A stretch of 59,550 bases of DNA, from contig JAKPUQ010000056.1 of the NCBI GenBank assembly GCA_029572815.1, positions 1 through 59,550 on the forward strand, given 5' to 3'. Numbering within the stretch: the stretch's first letter is position 1; each line of letters starts with the position of its first letter. Below are positions 1-7,716 of the stretch, one piece after another. This DNA comes from Bacillota bacterium. Its GTDB lineage: Bacteria > Bacillota > Clostridia > Oscillospirales > Ruminococcaceae. Position numbers and translations under genes: made by a program. Below the pieces are notes generated by a model. That model did not search any database and had not been told where the DNA came from. It was given only the letters and a program-made list of their open reading frames with translations.

Positions 1-137
1 ATCTCCATTGCTATTGCCACTCCTTGTTCCTCCTGTACACAAGCTCTTTCTCTTATTATACAGGATTTTTATTATTAGTGGCTCACTTTTTTATTATCAT
101 TTGTGCCATATCTGGCTCAGTTTTATTTTAGCATACA
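1..137 (-). mobile_element. Terminal end of an IS21-like element, istA side, partial
   Basis: Read on the minus strand, this stretch begins TGTATGCTAAAAT and carries two TGAGCCA repeats spaced by A/T-rich sequence, like the multiple terminal repeats of IS21-family elements. The end at the other side of the window has the same AAACTGAGCCA and TAATAAAAAAGTGAGCCA blocks. A TATAAT-like box (complement of 55-60), an AGGAGG (complement of 29-34) and a GTG codon (complement of 18-20) suggest that the first transposase gene starts here and runs off the edge. The last IS base is put at 137 because the repeat ends in CA and the dockerin reading frame opens just after. Family assignment is from terminal structure only. 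Confidence 0.5.
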
Positions 138-140
138 TAA

Positions 141-734
141 ATTATCAAAACTGAGACATTTAATGCCTCTTATAAAAACACATCATATAGCGGAACATTT
201 GAACATCTTGAATGTACAGCCAATATTTACAATAACAATAAAATAGAGATACAAATAGTCCATAATCCGAAAAGAAAATTCGGAGGTTCTAGTACATACG
301 AATTTGGAAAAATAACCTACCCAACTGATACATTTTACTCTAAAGTTGATTTATCTAATTCAATTCTACACTTTCCAAATTACTTATTCAAAGAAGAAAT
401 ATTTGAAAAAGATTTGACAGGTTTTGAATACAAATATAGCCCGAGTGTATATGGTATGGATGATGAAGGCGAATTATTTACTGTTACATTAATCCCAACT
501 ATATATTTGAATTCACCTGTAACCGTAAATATTTTTGGACACGAAATATCACTTCCTTTCGATTATGATCCAAATTTTGATTCGATCAACCGCCTTGATG
601 CAAACAGAAATGGTACGGTCGATGCCGTAGACGCATCTTTAGTTCTGAGAATATATGCCGAAAACTCGACAGGAAAAGACATAAAAACCATAGGTTCACT
701 CTATGAAATTATTAAATCTAATGGAGGAGAATAA
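141..734 (+). pseudogene. Dockerin-containing protein, 5' end removed by IS insertion
   Basis: The frame is open from just after a TAA at 138-140 to the stop at 734 and has no ATG in its first part. The first usable start is TTG at 414, which gives a 106-residue product. The upstream codons still read as a sensible secreted-protein sequence, so this is a 3' remnant and not a small gene. The C-terminus has a dockerin-type calcium-binding repeat (LDANRNGTVDAVDASLVL, residues about 60-78 of the 414 product), the module that docks enzymes to cohesins. A single repeat is seen, whereas complete dockerins have two. The DNA is more A/T-rich than the housekeeping genes nearby. The catalytic or binding function is lost with the missing 5' part. 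Confidence 0.65.
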
Positions 735-736
735 GT

Positions 737-1042
737 ATGAGATGTATTTACTGCGGAAAAACAATATCAAAGGAGGAAGCGATTTTTAAAGACAAAAGCA
801 CGCCTTTATGCTATAAACGCAATGCTGACCTGGGTAATTCGGTTTTTCTCTCAGGCGGAAAGAAATGTGCTAATTGTAAAACGCCTCTGGAATTGATCTC
901 AGAGAAAAATATTATAATGACATCACGCCCTTTTCCATTATTTTCAGCCGGTAATGGAAAAAGCAAAGGCGGAGGTCCTCTCAGATTTGCTCTATATGAA
1001 TGTCCTTCATGCGGAGAATACCACTTTTTCAAAAGTGAATAA
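737..1042 (+). CDS. Small zinc-ribbon protein, function unknown
   Basis: A 101-residue protein with four CxxC pairs or near-pairs: CIYC at the N-terminus, CANC near residue 44 and CPSC near residue 89, as expected for one or two small zinc ribbons. A Gly/Ser/Lys-rich loop lies between the second and third pairs. It starts 2 bases after the stop of the dockerin fragment, and its SD (GGAGGAGA) lies inside the end of that gene, so the two were probably co-transcribed. No family is recognised. The product is probably cytoplasmic, as no signal peptide is visible. Confidence 0.6.
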   Translation: MRCIYCGKTISKEEAIFKDKSTPLCYKRNADLGNSVFLSGGKKCANCKTPLELISEKNIIMTSRPFPLFSAGNGKSKGGGPLRFALYECPSCGEYHFFKSE

Positions 1043-1084
1043 AAACAAAACCCCCTTGCAGGACCGTGAGTTGTCCGCAAGGGG
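1041..1084 (-). terminator. Rho-independent terminator of rpsT
   Basis: Inverted repeat CCCCTTGC (1052-1059) and GCAAGGGG (1077-1084). On the minus strand it is followed by a T-rich run, the complement of 1041-1050. It lies just downstream of rpsT and just after the converging zinc-ribbon gene. Confidence 0.75.
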
Positions 1085-1112
1085 TTCATTTCTTATATGA
1101 TCAAAAAAGACC

Positions 1113-1373
1113 TTATTCAGCAGAGTTGAGCTTCTTAGCGAGCTGTGACTTCTTTCTTGCAGCCTTATTCTTGTGCATAAGACCCTTTGCGCAAGCCTGA
1201 TCAACTCTCTTGATAGCAACCTTGATTGCCTCTGCCTTGTCAGCAGAACCAGCTGCTACAGCTGCGTCAGCCTTCTTGAGGATAGTCTTGAGATTAGACT
1301 TTCTTGCCTTGTTGGCAGCAGCCTTTGTTGCATTGACCTTTACTCTCTTCTTTGCAGACTTAATGTTTGGCAT
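1113..1373 (-). CDS. rpsT: 30S ribosomal protein S20
   Basis: 86-residue, Lys/Ala-rich helical protein beginning MPNIKSAKKRV, the S20 signature. It binds 16S rRNA in the 30S subunit. The open frame extends 22 codons upstream, but the ATG at 1371-1373 follows an AGGAGG and matches the usual start and length. The gene diverges from gpr, the same rpsT/gpr pairing known from Bacillus and many clostridia. A TTGAAA-17-TATAAT promoter is seen on the minus strand at 1500-1528, and a terminator follows the gene. Confidence 0.96.
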   Translation of the reverse strand: MPNIKSAKKRVKVNATKAAANKARKSNLKTILKKADAAVAAGSADKAEAIKVAIKRVDQACAKGLMHKNKAARKKSQLAKKLNSAE

Positions 1374-1499
1374 TACGTTACACCTCCTTGGATTATGCAG
1401 ACCGAATAATCGCCTGCATTTTACAGATAATAGGAGCAAACACGGGTTCGTTCACTCCCGACAGCTGCAACGCACAGCTGCCATACTGAGACAAATATA

Positions 1500-1528
1500 A
1501 TTATAACATTTTTCCACACCATTTTCAA
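1500..1528 (-). promoter_or_regulatory. Sigma-A-type promoter for rpsT
   Basis: On the minus strand, TTGAAA (complement of 1523-1528), a 17-base spacer, then TATAAT (complement of 1500-1505). It leaves a leader of about 120 bases before the rpsT start. Confidence 0.65.
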
Positions 1529-1599
1529 TAGCCAAAAGTGAAATTATGACCCGAAATATTTTCCACAATTAAAGCAATATGCACAATATGGAGGAATTC

Positions 1600-2442
1600 A
1601 TGGATATTCGTACTGATCTTGCACTGGAAAGCATATCTCCCGACAGTCTGCCCGAAAGCGTTCACATCTCCACAAGGGGAAGGGCTTTCCGCATAACGGA
1701 GATAACCATTGACGATGACAGCTGCCTTGACACCATCGGCAAGGGCAGGGGACGCTACATCACCCTTGAGGGCAGCAGTCTCAGCCGCTTTGCCGAGGAC
1801 TATCAGTCCATGACCGAGGAGCTTGCCGCGGAGCTGTCCGCACTTGTGCCCGAGGGGGATATTCTGGTGGCAGGTATAGGGAACAACGATATTACGCCCG
1901 ACGCCATAGGTCCCCAGACTGCCGCAAAGGTGCTTGCCACGCGGCATCTCAGCTGCGATACCGTGGAGGAGGAGTTTTTCGCGTCCCTGCGCCGAGTCAG
2001 CTCTCTTGCAGGTGGAGTAATGGGGCAGACGGGCATTGAGTCCGCGGAGCTTATACGGGCAGTAGCAGCGGAGCTCCGCCCTGCCGCCGTCATAGCCGTG
2101 GACGCCCTCGCCTGCACGGATATAAGCCGTCTGGGCACCACCATACAGCTCACCGACACAGGCATATCCCCGGGAAACGGAGTTTCCAACCACCGCATAG
2201 AGCTGTCGGAAAAGGTGCTGGGAGTTCCCGTCATCGCCGTGGGAGTCCCCACGGTGGTGGATATGCACACCATAGTCCGCAGCCTGACAGGGAAAAAAAT
2301 AAACAGGGAGCTGCCAAATATGATGGTAACTCCCCGTGATATAGACCGCCTTACAGAGCGAGCCTCCCAGCTCATCGCCTTCGGCATAAACCTTGCCCTG
2401 CAGCCTGCCCTAAGCTTTGAGGACGTAAGAGGGCTGTTTTAA
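1600..2442 (+). CDS. gpr: GPR endopeptidase (spore germination protease)
   Basis: 280-residue protein of the GPR (A25) family, which degrades small acid-soluble proteins during spore germination. It starts MDIRTDLALES, and IGKGRGRYITLEG at about residues 45-57 matches the conserved N-terminal block of the family. Later segments (VAGIGNNDITPDAIGP, NGVSNHR) also fit. An ATG 21 bases upstream is in frame, but GGAGG sits 5 bases before 1600, so 1600 is preferred. The gene is divergent from rpsT as in Bacillus. Its presence points to sporulation capacity in the lineage. No convincing sigma-F or sigma-G promoter could be picked by eye in the A/T-rich upstream region. Confidence 0.92.
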   Translation: MDIRTDLALESISPDSLPESVHISTRGRAFRITEITIDDDSCLDTIGKGRGRYITLEGSSLSRFAEDYQSMTEELAAELSALVPEGDILVAGIGNNDITPDAIGPQTAAKVLATRHLSCDTVEEEFFASLRRVSSLAGGVMGQTGIESAELIRAVAAELRPAAVIAVDALACTDISRLGTTIQLTDTGISPGNGVSNHRIELSEKVLGVPVIAVGVPTVVDMHTIVRSLTGKKINRELPNMMVTPRDIDRLTERASQLIAFGINLALQPALSFEDVRGLF

Positions 2443-2477
2443 AATTCATAATTCATAATGCATAATTCATAATTATA
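2443..2477. repeat. ATTCATA heptamer tandem tract
   Basis: About four and a half near-perfect copies of a 7-base unit ATTCATA directly after the gpr stop. The complementary unit TATGAAT recurs at 11179-11216. Confidence 0.7.
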
Positions 2478-2700
2478 AGTGATATCCGCATAAAAATTCT
2501 GACGTCAGCTTTTCACGTTCAGTTGAAAAAGTGCTGTAAGCGAACTTGCGAGCGTATGGCAGCGTGAGTCCCCGCGCTACCACATGAACTCCACATCGGG
2601 AGCTTTTACCATGTTGATCTCGGGCTCGGGCTGAGACCTTTCCTCCTTCAGCAGAGCCTTTGCAAGCTCCTCCATTTCAACTATCTCGTGGAAATAATCG

Positions 2701-3318
2701 TTAAGGGGGCTGGAGCGCCTTGAATACTTCAATAGCGTGGTCGGCTATTTTATGGGAAAAAAGCTCCTCAGCGCCGCTGACCTTGGTGTAGACGCTGAAT
2801 CCCTTTTTGATGAAATAGGGCTCCAGCTTCGGGTCGGGACAGGGCTTTTTCCGCTTGTACTCGTCACCGCCGACGGTGAGCCCGTACTTTTCAACAAGCT
2901 CATCCACCATGTTGATAAACAGCTCCGAGTCCTCAAGAAGTCCGCTGCGGAAACGCTCCATAACAGCGGCTTCGGGCTTGGAAATGCGGAAGCCGAACTC
3001 CGCTCCCTCGGGGGAAAGCTCGAAATACAGGGTAGGAGTCTTGCTCCAGTACCAGGCATCGTAGCGGACATATATCCACATGGTGTCACGGTAGTGAAGG
3101 TAGGGAGCGAAATTCTCGTCGCGGTATATCCTGCCCACCTTGTACATCATGCCGTCAGTTTCGGCAAAGGGCGCAAAAAGCTCCTCGCCGAGAGCCTTCA
3201 TAGGCTCGTATATCTTCTCGGTGTAGACCGCCTTCCGCGGCTCGAACCACTCTTTATTGTTGTTATGCCTTATGCCGAGGAGGAACTCCAGCGCCTCCTG
3301 TGAAAATCCTTCAAACAT
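2701..3318 (-). CDS. DUF2461 family protein, C-terminus lost to a frameshift
   Basis: A 205-residue frame matching the DUF2461/TIGR02453 family by eye: an N-terminal FLLGIRHNNNKEWFEPRK segment, then YRDENFAPYLHYRDTMWIYVR and a Tyr/Trp-rich core. The family's biochemical role is unknown. The frame stops at 2701 after ALQPP. If one base is dropped from the G5 run at 2705-2709 (C5 on the coding strand), the reading continues as ALQPLNDYFHEIVEMEEL and on to a stop at 2577-2579, adding about 42 residues with good coding character. The intact gene is therefore probably 2577-3318. No neighbour hints at a pathway. Confidence 0.8.
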   Translation of the reverse strand: MFEGFSQEALEFLLGIRHNNNKEWFEPRKAVYTEKIYEPMKALGEELFAPFAETDGMMYKVGRIYRDENFAPYLHYRDTMWIYVRYDAWYWSKTPTLYFELSPEGAEFGFRISKPEAAVMERFRSGLLEDSELFINMVDELVEKYGLTVGGDEYKRKKPCPDPKLEPYFIKKGFSVYTKVSGAEELFSHKIADHAIEVFKALQPP

Positions 3319-3373
3319 GGTTTATCCTTTCATAAATCATAATTTATTGTAATACCTTGCGGCAACTATGAAT

Positions 3374-3544
3374 GGGATTCCAAAGGGACTGTGTTCCTTT
3401 GGCAGAGTCCAGAGGCAGCGCCTCTGGCGGGGTTCAAGGGGCAGAGCCCCTTATTACGTCAGGCGCCTCGCAAGGGGTGAATCCAAAAACAGTCCGGTGG
3501 ACTGTTTTTGGAGAGGGGACGCCTTGTAAGAGAAGGCGTCCCCT
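3374..3544. repeat. Five-hairpin dispersed repeat, copy A
   Basis: Consecutive stems: CCAAAGG/CCTTTGG, CCAGAGG/CCTCTGG, AAGGGGC/GCCCCTT, CCAAAAACAGT/ACTGTTTTTGG and GGGGACGCC/GGCGTCCCC. Copy B at 43816-43985 has the same order and unpaired segments, but four of its stems carry compensatory changes. No transposase is next to either copy. Confidence 0.75.
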
Positions 3545-3633
3545 GGTTGAGCGGATGATAGTCGCCACTATAATACGATTTTTGTGGGACGCCGAGGGCG
3601 GCGTCCCCTACATTAGCTAACGGCTAAGGGCTC

Positions 3634-3666
3634 AAATCAAAATTTAGCAAAGCTAAATTTTGATTT
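3634..3666. repeat. Perfect 15-bp A/T-rich hairpin
   Basis: Arms 3634-3648 and 3652-3666 (AAATCAAAATTTAGC and its complement) around a 3-base loop. A similar 15-bp, 3-base-loop hairpin lies at 28049-28081. Confidence 0.6.
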
Positions 3667-3681
3667 ACCATAGCAGTAAAA

Positions 3682-3722
3682 TAAACACAATGCCCCGAAG
3701 CACTTTGAAATGCTTCGGGGCA
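3682..3722 (-). terminator. Terminator of the MBL-fold lipoprotein gene
   Basis: 12-bp stem TGCCCCGAAGCA (3691-3702) and TGCTTCGGGGCA (3711-3722). On the minus strand it is followed by a T/G-rich stretch. Confidence 0.6.
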
Positions 3723-3777
3723 AAACTTCTGTATAGGGAGCCGCCATAAAGCGTCCCGTTTGTTTCATGTTGGGCTG

Positions 3778-3800
3778 TAACTCTCAACTCTCAACTTTCA
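3778..3800. repeat. AGTTGAG heptamer tract (complement)
   Basis: On the minus strand, about three units of AGTTGAG/AGTTGAA lie just past the stop of the MBL gene. Related tracts are at 28029-28048 and 57501-57520. Confidence 0.5.
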
Positions 3801-3802
3801 GC

Positions 3803-4660
3803 TTACGCCGCTCCGCCCTTTTCTGTGGTGAACTCTATGGTGGCACCGTTGCTTACGGCGGTGATATTGCCGTTGAAGCAGGTGGAATAGGTGGGTATCT
3901 TCATATCCGACAGCATATCCTGCACCTTTCCGGAGCATGTGCTTGAGTCGGTGCAGACCACCGCGCACTTGGGCGAGGTCGCCTTGAGAAAGTCGCCAAG
4001 GTTGTCCAGCTTTCTGCCGTGATAGGGTATTTTCAGCAGAGTACACTTGCCGATGTCCATTATCTCGTCAAGGCGTTCCTCCATGGCGTCTCCAGTAAAC
4101 AGGAGAGTGTTATTGTGGTGGACTGCTTTGGTTACGAGGGAGAAGTCGTTCTCGTCGCTGTCACCGCCGCCGTATGAGGACTTCTTCGGCGCATAGACCG
4201 TGTAGTCCACATCGTCGAGAGTGAAGGTCATATCTGATGTCAGACGTGTGCGGGGAGTTTCGTTTTCCTCCAGCACCTTGCAGAATTTATTGTATTCGTC
4301 AACTGTTCCGTCATAGTCGGGGGTGAGGACGTTCTTTACCTCAAAGTTGTTGAGCGCCTTTGCGGCGCCGCCGACGTGGTCCTTGTCGAAATGAGTGATG
4401 ATGAGGTAATCTATGGTATTCCTGCCGCTTTCCTCAAGTATTGCGGCTATCTTCTTTCCATCGCCTTTTTCTCCGCAGTCGATGACCACTGTTCCTGTCT
4501 CGGACTGCAGCACTATTGCGTCTGCCTTGCCTACGTCGATGAAGTCTGCCTTGAACTCCTTTGCATTGGCAGGGGGCTTGTTATTGCTGCATGAGAACAG
4601 TGAAGCAGCTGCTATAACAGGGGCAGCCATGAGTGCTGCCAGTTTTTTTAAATCGGGCAT
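3803..4660 (-). CDS. MBL-fold (ComEC/Rec2-like) lipoprotein
   Basis: 285-residue putative lipoprotein: signal peptide ending LFSC at about residue 24, then a metallo-beta-lactamase fold. Metal-ligand motif THFDKDHVGGA (HxDxDH type) lies at about residue 90, and a later LLFTGDAMEE supplies another Asp. The pattern is that of the hydrolase domain related to the C-terminus of ComEC, found on competence-linked and stand-alone secreted proteins; its substrate is not known. The open frame begins 14 codons earlier, but AGGAG lies 8-9 bases before the ATG at 4658-4660 and the signal peptide begins there. It is transcribed separately from the next minus-strand gene, about 80 bases away. Confidence 0.82.
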   Translation of the reverse strand: MPDLKKLAALMAAPVIAAASLFSCSNNKPPANAKEFKADFIDVGKADAIVLQSETGTVVIDCGEKGDGKKIAAILEESGRNTIDYLIITHFDKDHVGGAAKALNNFEVKNVLTPDYDGTVDEYNKFCKVLEENETPRTRLTSDMTFTLDDVDYTVYAPKKSSYGGGDSDENDFSLVTKAVHHNNTLLFTGDAMEERLDEIMDIGKCTLLKIPYHGRKLDNLGDFLKATSPKCAVVCTDSSTCSGKVQDMLSDMKIPTYSTCFNGNITAVSNGATIEFTTEKGGAA

Positions 4661-4737
4661 AGATATCGCTCCTTTCGGGGAAATGTGAGTATACACCTTC
4701 ACATTTTACATGATACTCCCGGAAGCTTAAAATAATC

Positions 4738-5328
4738 TTAATCCTGCTTTGCTTTTACGGAGATGATATACATGACATCTTCATCGGGAGTCCTGGGGCT
4801 CCAATCGCGGAGCCATGCGCCGTCGGCTATCTCCTTGCAGGCTTTGTCGGAACGGGCAGTGCCGAGAAGCTTCGCTGTCTCCTTTTCGGATTCTTCGCAT
4901 GTATTTCCCAGCAGGATAAAATGCTCCTCACTGTACCAGGTGTGCTCGGCAGCGTCCTTCTTCACGGGATAGTAATGCATGGTGCAGTAAATATCCTCGC
5001 TGTCCTTGCCAAGAAAATGCAGATATATAGTGTAATAGGGACCTCTGCCGTCTTTGGTGATCTCCTCCGTGAACACAGCGTCAACAGGGGCGGCACCCTT
5101 GAATGGGGCGTAGTATTCGCTCTCGCCGCTGTCCGCATTGTCCTTTATGTTGGCAAAGGCACCGTTTACAGCCTTCTCCGCCAGTTCAAGAGTAGCTTTT
5201 CTTTCGGCTTCGGACTGCTTCAGACGATGCATGGTCCAACGGTCCGACAGGAAGCCTGTGAGTATGAGCAGGCAAATGCCTGCAATTATCGAAACTGTGA
5301 GAATGGCTGCTCTTTTCAGTAAATTCAT
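4738..5328 (-). CDS. Membrane-anchored protein, function unknown
   Basis: 196 residues. One N-terminal hydrophobic segment (residues 8-27, AILTVSIIAGICLLILTGFL) is followed by a soluble domain of about 165 residues, so it is likely anchored with the domain outside. The soluble part has alternating charged and aromatic residues (YYTIYLHFLGKDSEDIYCTMHYYP) typical of a small beta-rich domain. No motif is recognised. The SD (AAGGAGAGG on the minus strand) is just upstream. It lies between the MBL lipoprotein and the divergent miaB operon. Confidence 0.6.
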   Translation of the reverse strand: MNLLKRAAILTVSIIAGICLLILTGFLSDRWTMHRLKQSEAERKATLELAEKAVNGAFANIKDNADSGESEYYAPFKGAAPVDAVFTEEITKDGRGPYYTIYLHFLGKDSEDIYCTMHYYPVKKDAAEHTWYSEEHFILLGNTCEESEKETAKLLGTARSDKACKEIADGAWLRDWSPRTPDEDVMYIISVKAKQD

Positions 5329-5433
5329 ATAAAACCTCTCCTTTTTCGGTCATCTGAATATAATACACCGCAGAGGCAGAAAAGGTTTCAATTTCTTCAA
5401 AAAATATATATTGTTAACCTGAGTGCTGCGCAC

Positions 5434-5462
5434 TTGAAAAGTTCCTGAAAATATGGTATAAT
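5434..5462 (+). promoter_or_regulatory. Sigma-A-type promoter of the miaB array
   Basis: TTGAAA (5434-5439), 17-base spacer, TATAAT (5457-5462), preceded by an A/T-rich stretch. It is the only clear promoter found upstream of the long plus-strand array. Confidence 0.7.
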
Positions 5463-5491
5463 AATTCATTAAAGGTTTTTCACGGAAGGAG

Positions 5492-6874
5492 ATGGTCTGC
5501 GAATTGAAGGACAATACCGCGGCTATCAGCGAAATAAAGGAAATTATCGGCGATGATCAGCCGAAAGCATACATCAGGAGCTTCGGCTGTCAGCTGAATG
5601 TCTCCGACGGCGAAAAGATAAAGGGACTGCTGAGACAGATTGGCTACACCTTTACCGAGGACGAGCACGAGGCTGACCTGATAATACTCAACACCTGCGC
5701 CGTCCGCGAGAGCGCCGAGGACAGAGTTTTCGGCATCGTGGGCAGCATGAAGAAGCTGAAGGAGCTGAAGCCCTCGCTCATTATCGGTATCGCAGGCTGC
5801 ATGACCGCACAGAGCCACATCGCCGAGAAGATAAAGAAGTCCTATCCGCAGGTGGATATCGTTCTGGGCACCTCTGCCATAAGCGCTCTGCCAAGGCTGC
5901 TTTTAGAGGCTCTCCGCGGAGCTAAGTTCTCGGCGGATATAAGCGAGTATGACGACTTCTCCGAGGTGGTGGAGCAGGTCCGCGACAGCAGCTTCAAGGC
6001 TTCGGTGCCAATAATGTTCGGCTGCAACAACTTCTGCACCTACTGCATTGTGCCCCATGTCCGCGGACGTGAGCGCAGCAGACGCGCCGATGACATTGTG
6101 GCTGAGGTCTGTCAGCTGGTGAAAAGCGGCTACAAGGAGATAATGCTGCTGGGACAGAACGTCAACTCCTACGGCAAGGACCTGGAGGAGGACGTGGACT
6201 TCCCGAAGCTGCTCCGACGTCTTAACGAGATAGATGGGGACTTCTGGATACGCTTTATGTCATCTCACCCCAAGGACGCTTCAAAGGAGCTCATCGATGC
6301 CATTTTCGACTGCGAAAAGGTGGCGAAGCACCTGCACCTGCCTGTCCAGAGCGGCAGCAGCGAGGTGCTCAGGCGCATGAACCGCCGCTACACCGTGGAA
6401 AAGTACATGGAAACAGTGGACATGATACGCAGCCGCGACCCTGATTTTTCGCTTACCACCGATCTTATCGTGGGATTTCCCGACGAGTCTGATGAGGACT
6501 TCAAAGGCACTCTCGATATCGTAAGGCGGGTGAAGTACGATAATATCTACTCCTTCATCTACTCAAAGCGCTCGGGCACTCCCGCAGCCACTATGGCTGA
6601 CGGAACCTCCGAGGAGGAAAAGGGCAGGCGCATGAGAAAGCTGCTGGAGGTCCAGAGAGAGGTCTCCACAGAGCACTACAAGCGCTTTGTGGGAAGGACC
6701 ATGAGAGTCCTCGCCGAGGACAGGGCAAAGAAAAAAGAGGGCTGGCTCACAGGCAAGAGCAGTGAGTTCATCATAGTTGAATTTGAGGGAGACAGCTCTT
6801 TGATAGGACAGTTCGTGGACGTGGAGATAACAGGCTCTATGAACTGGGCTGTCACAGGAAAAATAAAGGGATAA
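5492..6874 (+). CDS. miaB: tRNA-2-methylthio-N6-dimethylallyladenosine synthase
   Basis: 460-residue radical-SAM methylthiotransferase that adds a methylthio group to N6-isopentenyladenosine at tRNA position 37. The order is an N-terminal UPF0004 domain with FGCQLNVSDGEK (about residue 31), NTCAVRESAEDR and AGCMTAQ supplying three Cys for one cluster. Next come the radical-SAM motif CNNFCTYC near residue 179 and a C-terminal TRAM domain (EGWLTGKSSEFIIVEF). The ATG at 5492 abuts the SD, so TTG at 5504 (LKDNTAAIS) is an alternative start. MiaA, which makes the substrate, is further down the same array at 15271. Confidence 0.95.
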   Translation: MVCELKDNTAAISEIKEIIGDDQPKAYIRSFGCQLNVSDGEKIKGLLRQIGYTFTEDEHEADLIILNTCAVRESAEDRVFGIVGSMKKLKELKPSLIIGIAGCMTAQSHIAEKIKKSYPQVDIVLGTSAISALPRLLLEALRGAKFSADISEYDDFSEVVEQVRDSSFKASVPIMFGCNNFCTYCIVPHVRGRERSRRADDIVAEVCQLVKSGYKEIMLLGQNVNSYGKDLEEDVDFPKLLRRLNEIDGDFWIRFMSSHPKDASKELIDAIFDCEKVAKHLHLPVQSGSSEVLRRMNRRYTVEKYMETVDMIRSRDPDFSLTTDLIVGFPDESDEDFKGTLDIVRRVKYDNIYSFIYSKRSGTPAATMADGTSEEEKGRRMRKLLEVQREVSTEHYKRFVGRTMRVLAEDRAKKKEGWLTGKSSEFIIVEFEGDSSLIGQFVDVEITGSMNWAVTGKIKG

Positions 6875-6889
6875 ACAGGAGGTTGCGTT

Positions 6890-7657
6890 ATGAAAAGAGT
6901 GATCGCATTATCATGTCTTGCAGCAGTACTGCTGGCAGGCTGCGGAAAGAACGAGTCGGGGGGCTCGTCCAAAAAGAAGACAGAGACTGCCACTGCCGCC
7001 GAGACTACGGCAGCAGAGACAACTGCCGAGATGACCACAGCAGAGGTCACCACAGAGGCGGAGACAACTACAGAGCCCGAAAACAGCGCGTCCGCAGGGG
7101 ACAGAGAGACTATGTACCCCGAGGCGTACAAGAACATGATACAGGAGAAATATGATATGCTCGCAGATTATCAGACCGGCGAGATCAGAATTTCGTATAC
7201 GCTCTATGATATTGACACAGACGGCGTTCCAGAGCTTGTGCTGAGCTATGACGAAGAATACATGGAAGAAAAGATCGAAGGCAATCTGGGAATGTATACC
7301 TGCGATGAGAACGGTGAGGCACAGGAGGTAGGCTATTTCGGTCCCAATCCTGCTGCATGGGGCTGTACGAGCGACGCAGGCGATCTTGCGCTTATATATG
7401 AAATGCCCGACTATATAGGTATACATCATCTCGTCTTGTCCGACGGCAGCGTCGGCATTGATGACACTGCCGAATTCGACCGCGACGAGAATACGGTCAC
7501 CAAGGACGTTATGGCAGAGGGCGGCTGCAAATACCTTCCCTATGTCAGCATAGTCGGAAAGGACGACGATATAAAGTCTTCATACATTGATCCCAATACC
7601 GGCAAGACTGAGGAAAAAGACGGTTTCGGCTTTGAATTTTTTGGCTGGGAAGCCTGA
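6890..7657 (+). CDS. Thr-rich-stalk lipoprotein, paralogue 1
   Basis: 255-residue lipoprotein: signal peptide with lipobox LAGC near residue 18, then a Thr/Glu/Ala-rich stalk (about residues 30-62) and a globular domain. The domain holds YDIDTDGVPEL, a D-x-D-x-D-G loop seen in many clostridial lipoproteins and suggestive of calcium binding. The next gene is a clear paralogue with the same signal peptide, stalk and DxDxDG motif. The function is unknown; the product sits on the outer face of the membrane. Its position between miaB and mutS looks like an insertion into a repair and tRNA-modification array. Confidence 0.75.
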   Translation: MKRVIALSCLAAVLLAGCGKNESGGSSKKKTETATAAETTAAETTAEMTTAEVTTEAETTTEPENSASAGDRETMYPEAYKNMIQEKYDMLADYQTGEIRISYTLYDIDTDGVPELVLSYDEEYMEEKIEGNLGMYTCDENGEAQEVGYFGPNPAAWGCTSDAGDLALIYEMPDYIGIHHLVLSDGSVGIDDTAEFDRDENTVTKDVMAEGGCKYLPYVSIVGKDDDIKSSYIDPNTGKTEEKDGFGFEFFGWEA

Positions 7658-7716
7658 CCGATGCCCGTCGGTGCCCTTTGTCTTACGAATAAAATGAAAA
7701 CTTTCAGGAGAATAAT

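Larger units (their letters stand above)
3319..3802. other. Gene-free stretch holding a structured repeat, hairpins and a terminator
   Basis: No credible gene is seen here. It contains copy A of a five-hairpin repeat (3374-3544), a GGGACGCC/GGCGTCCC hairpin near 3585-3610, a perfect 15-bp hairpin (3634-3666), the terminator of the MBL gene (3682-3722) and a heptamer tract (3778-3800). An 82-codon frame across 3372-3620 is only a reading of the repeat. Confidence 0.7.

Noticed and set aside
3372..3620. An 82-codon plus-strand frame in the gap before the MBL gene
   Set aside because: It reads straight through the five-hairpin repeat, and copy B of the repeat does not keep the frame.
6883..7155. 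A 90-codon basic frame overlapping lipoprotein paralogue 1
   Set aside because: It is a shifted reading of the Thr-rich stalk and has no SD of its own. The lipoprotein frame has a signal peptide and lipobox.
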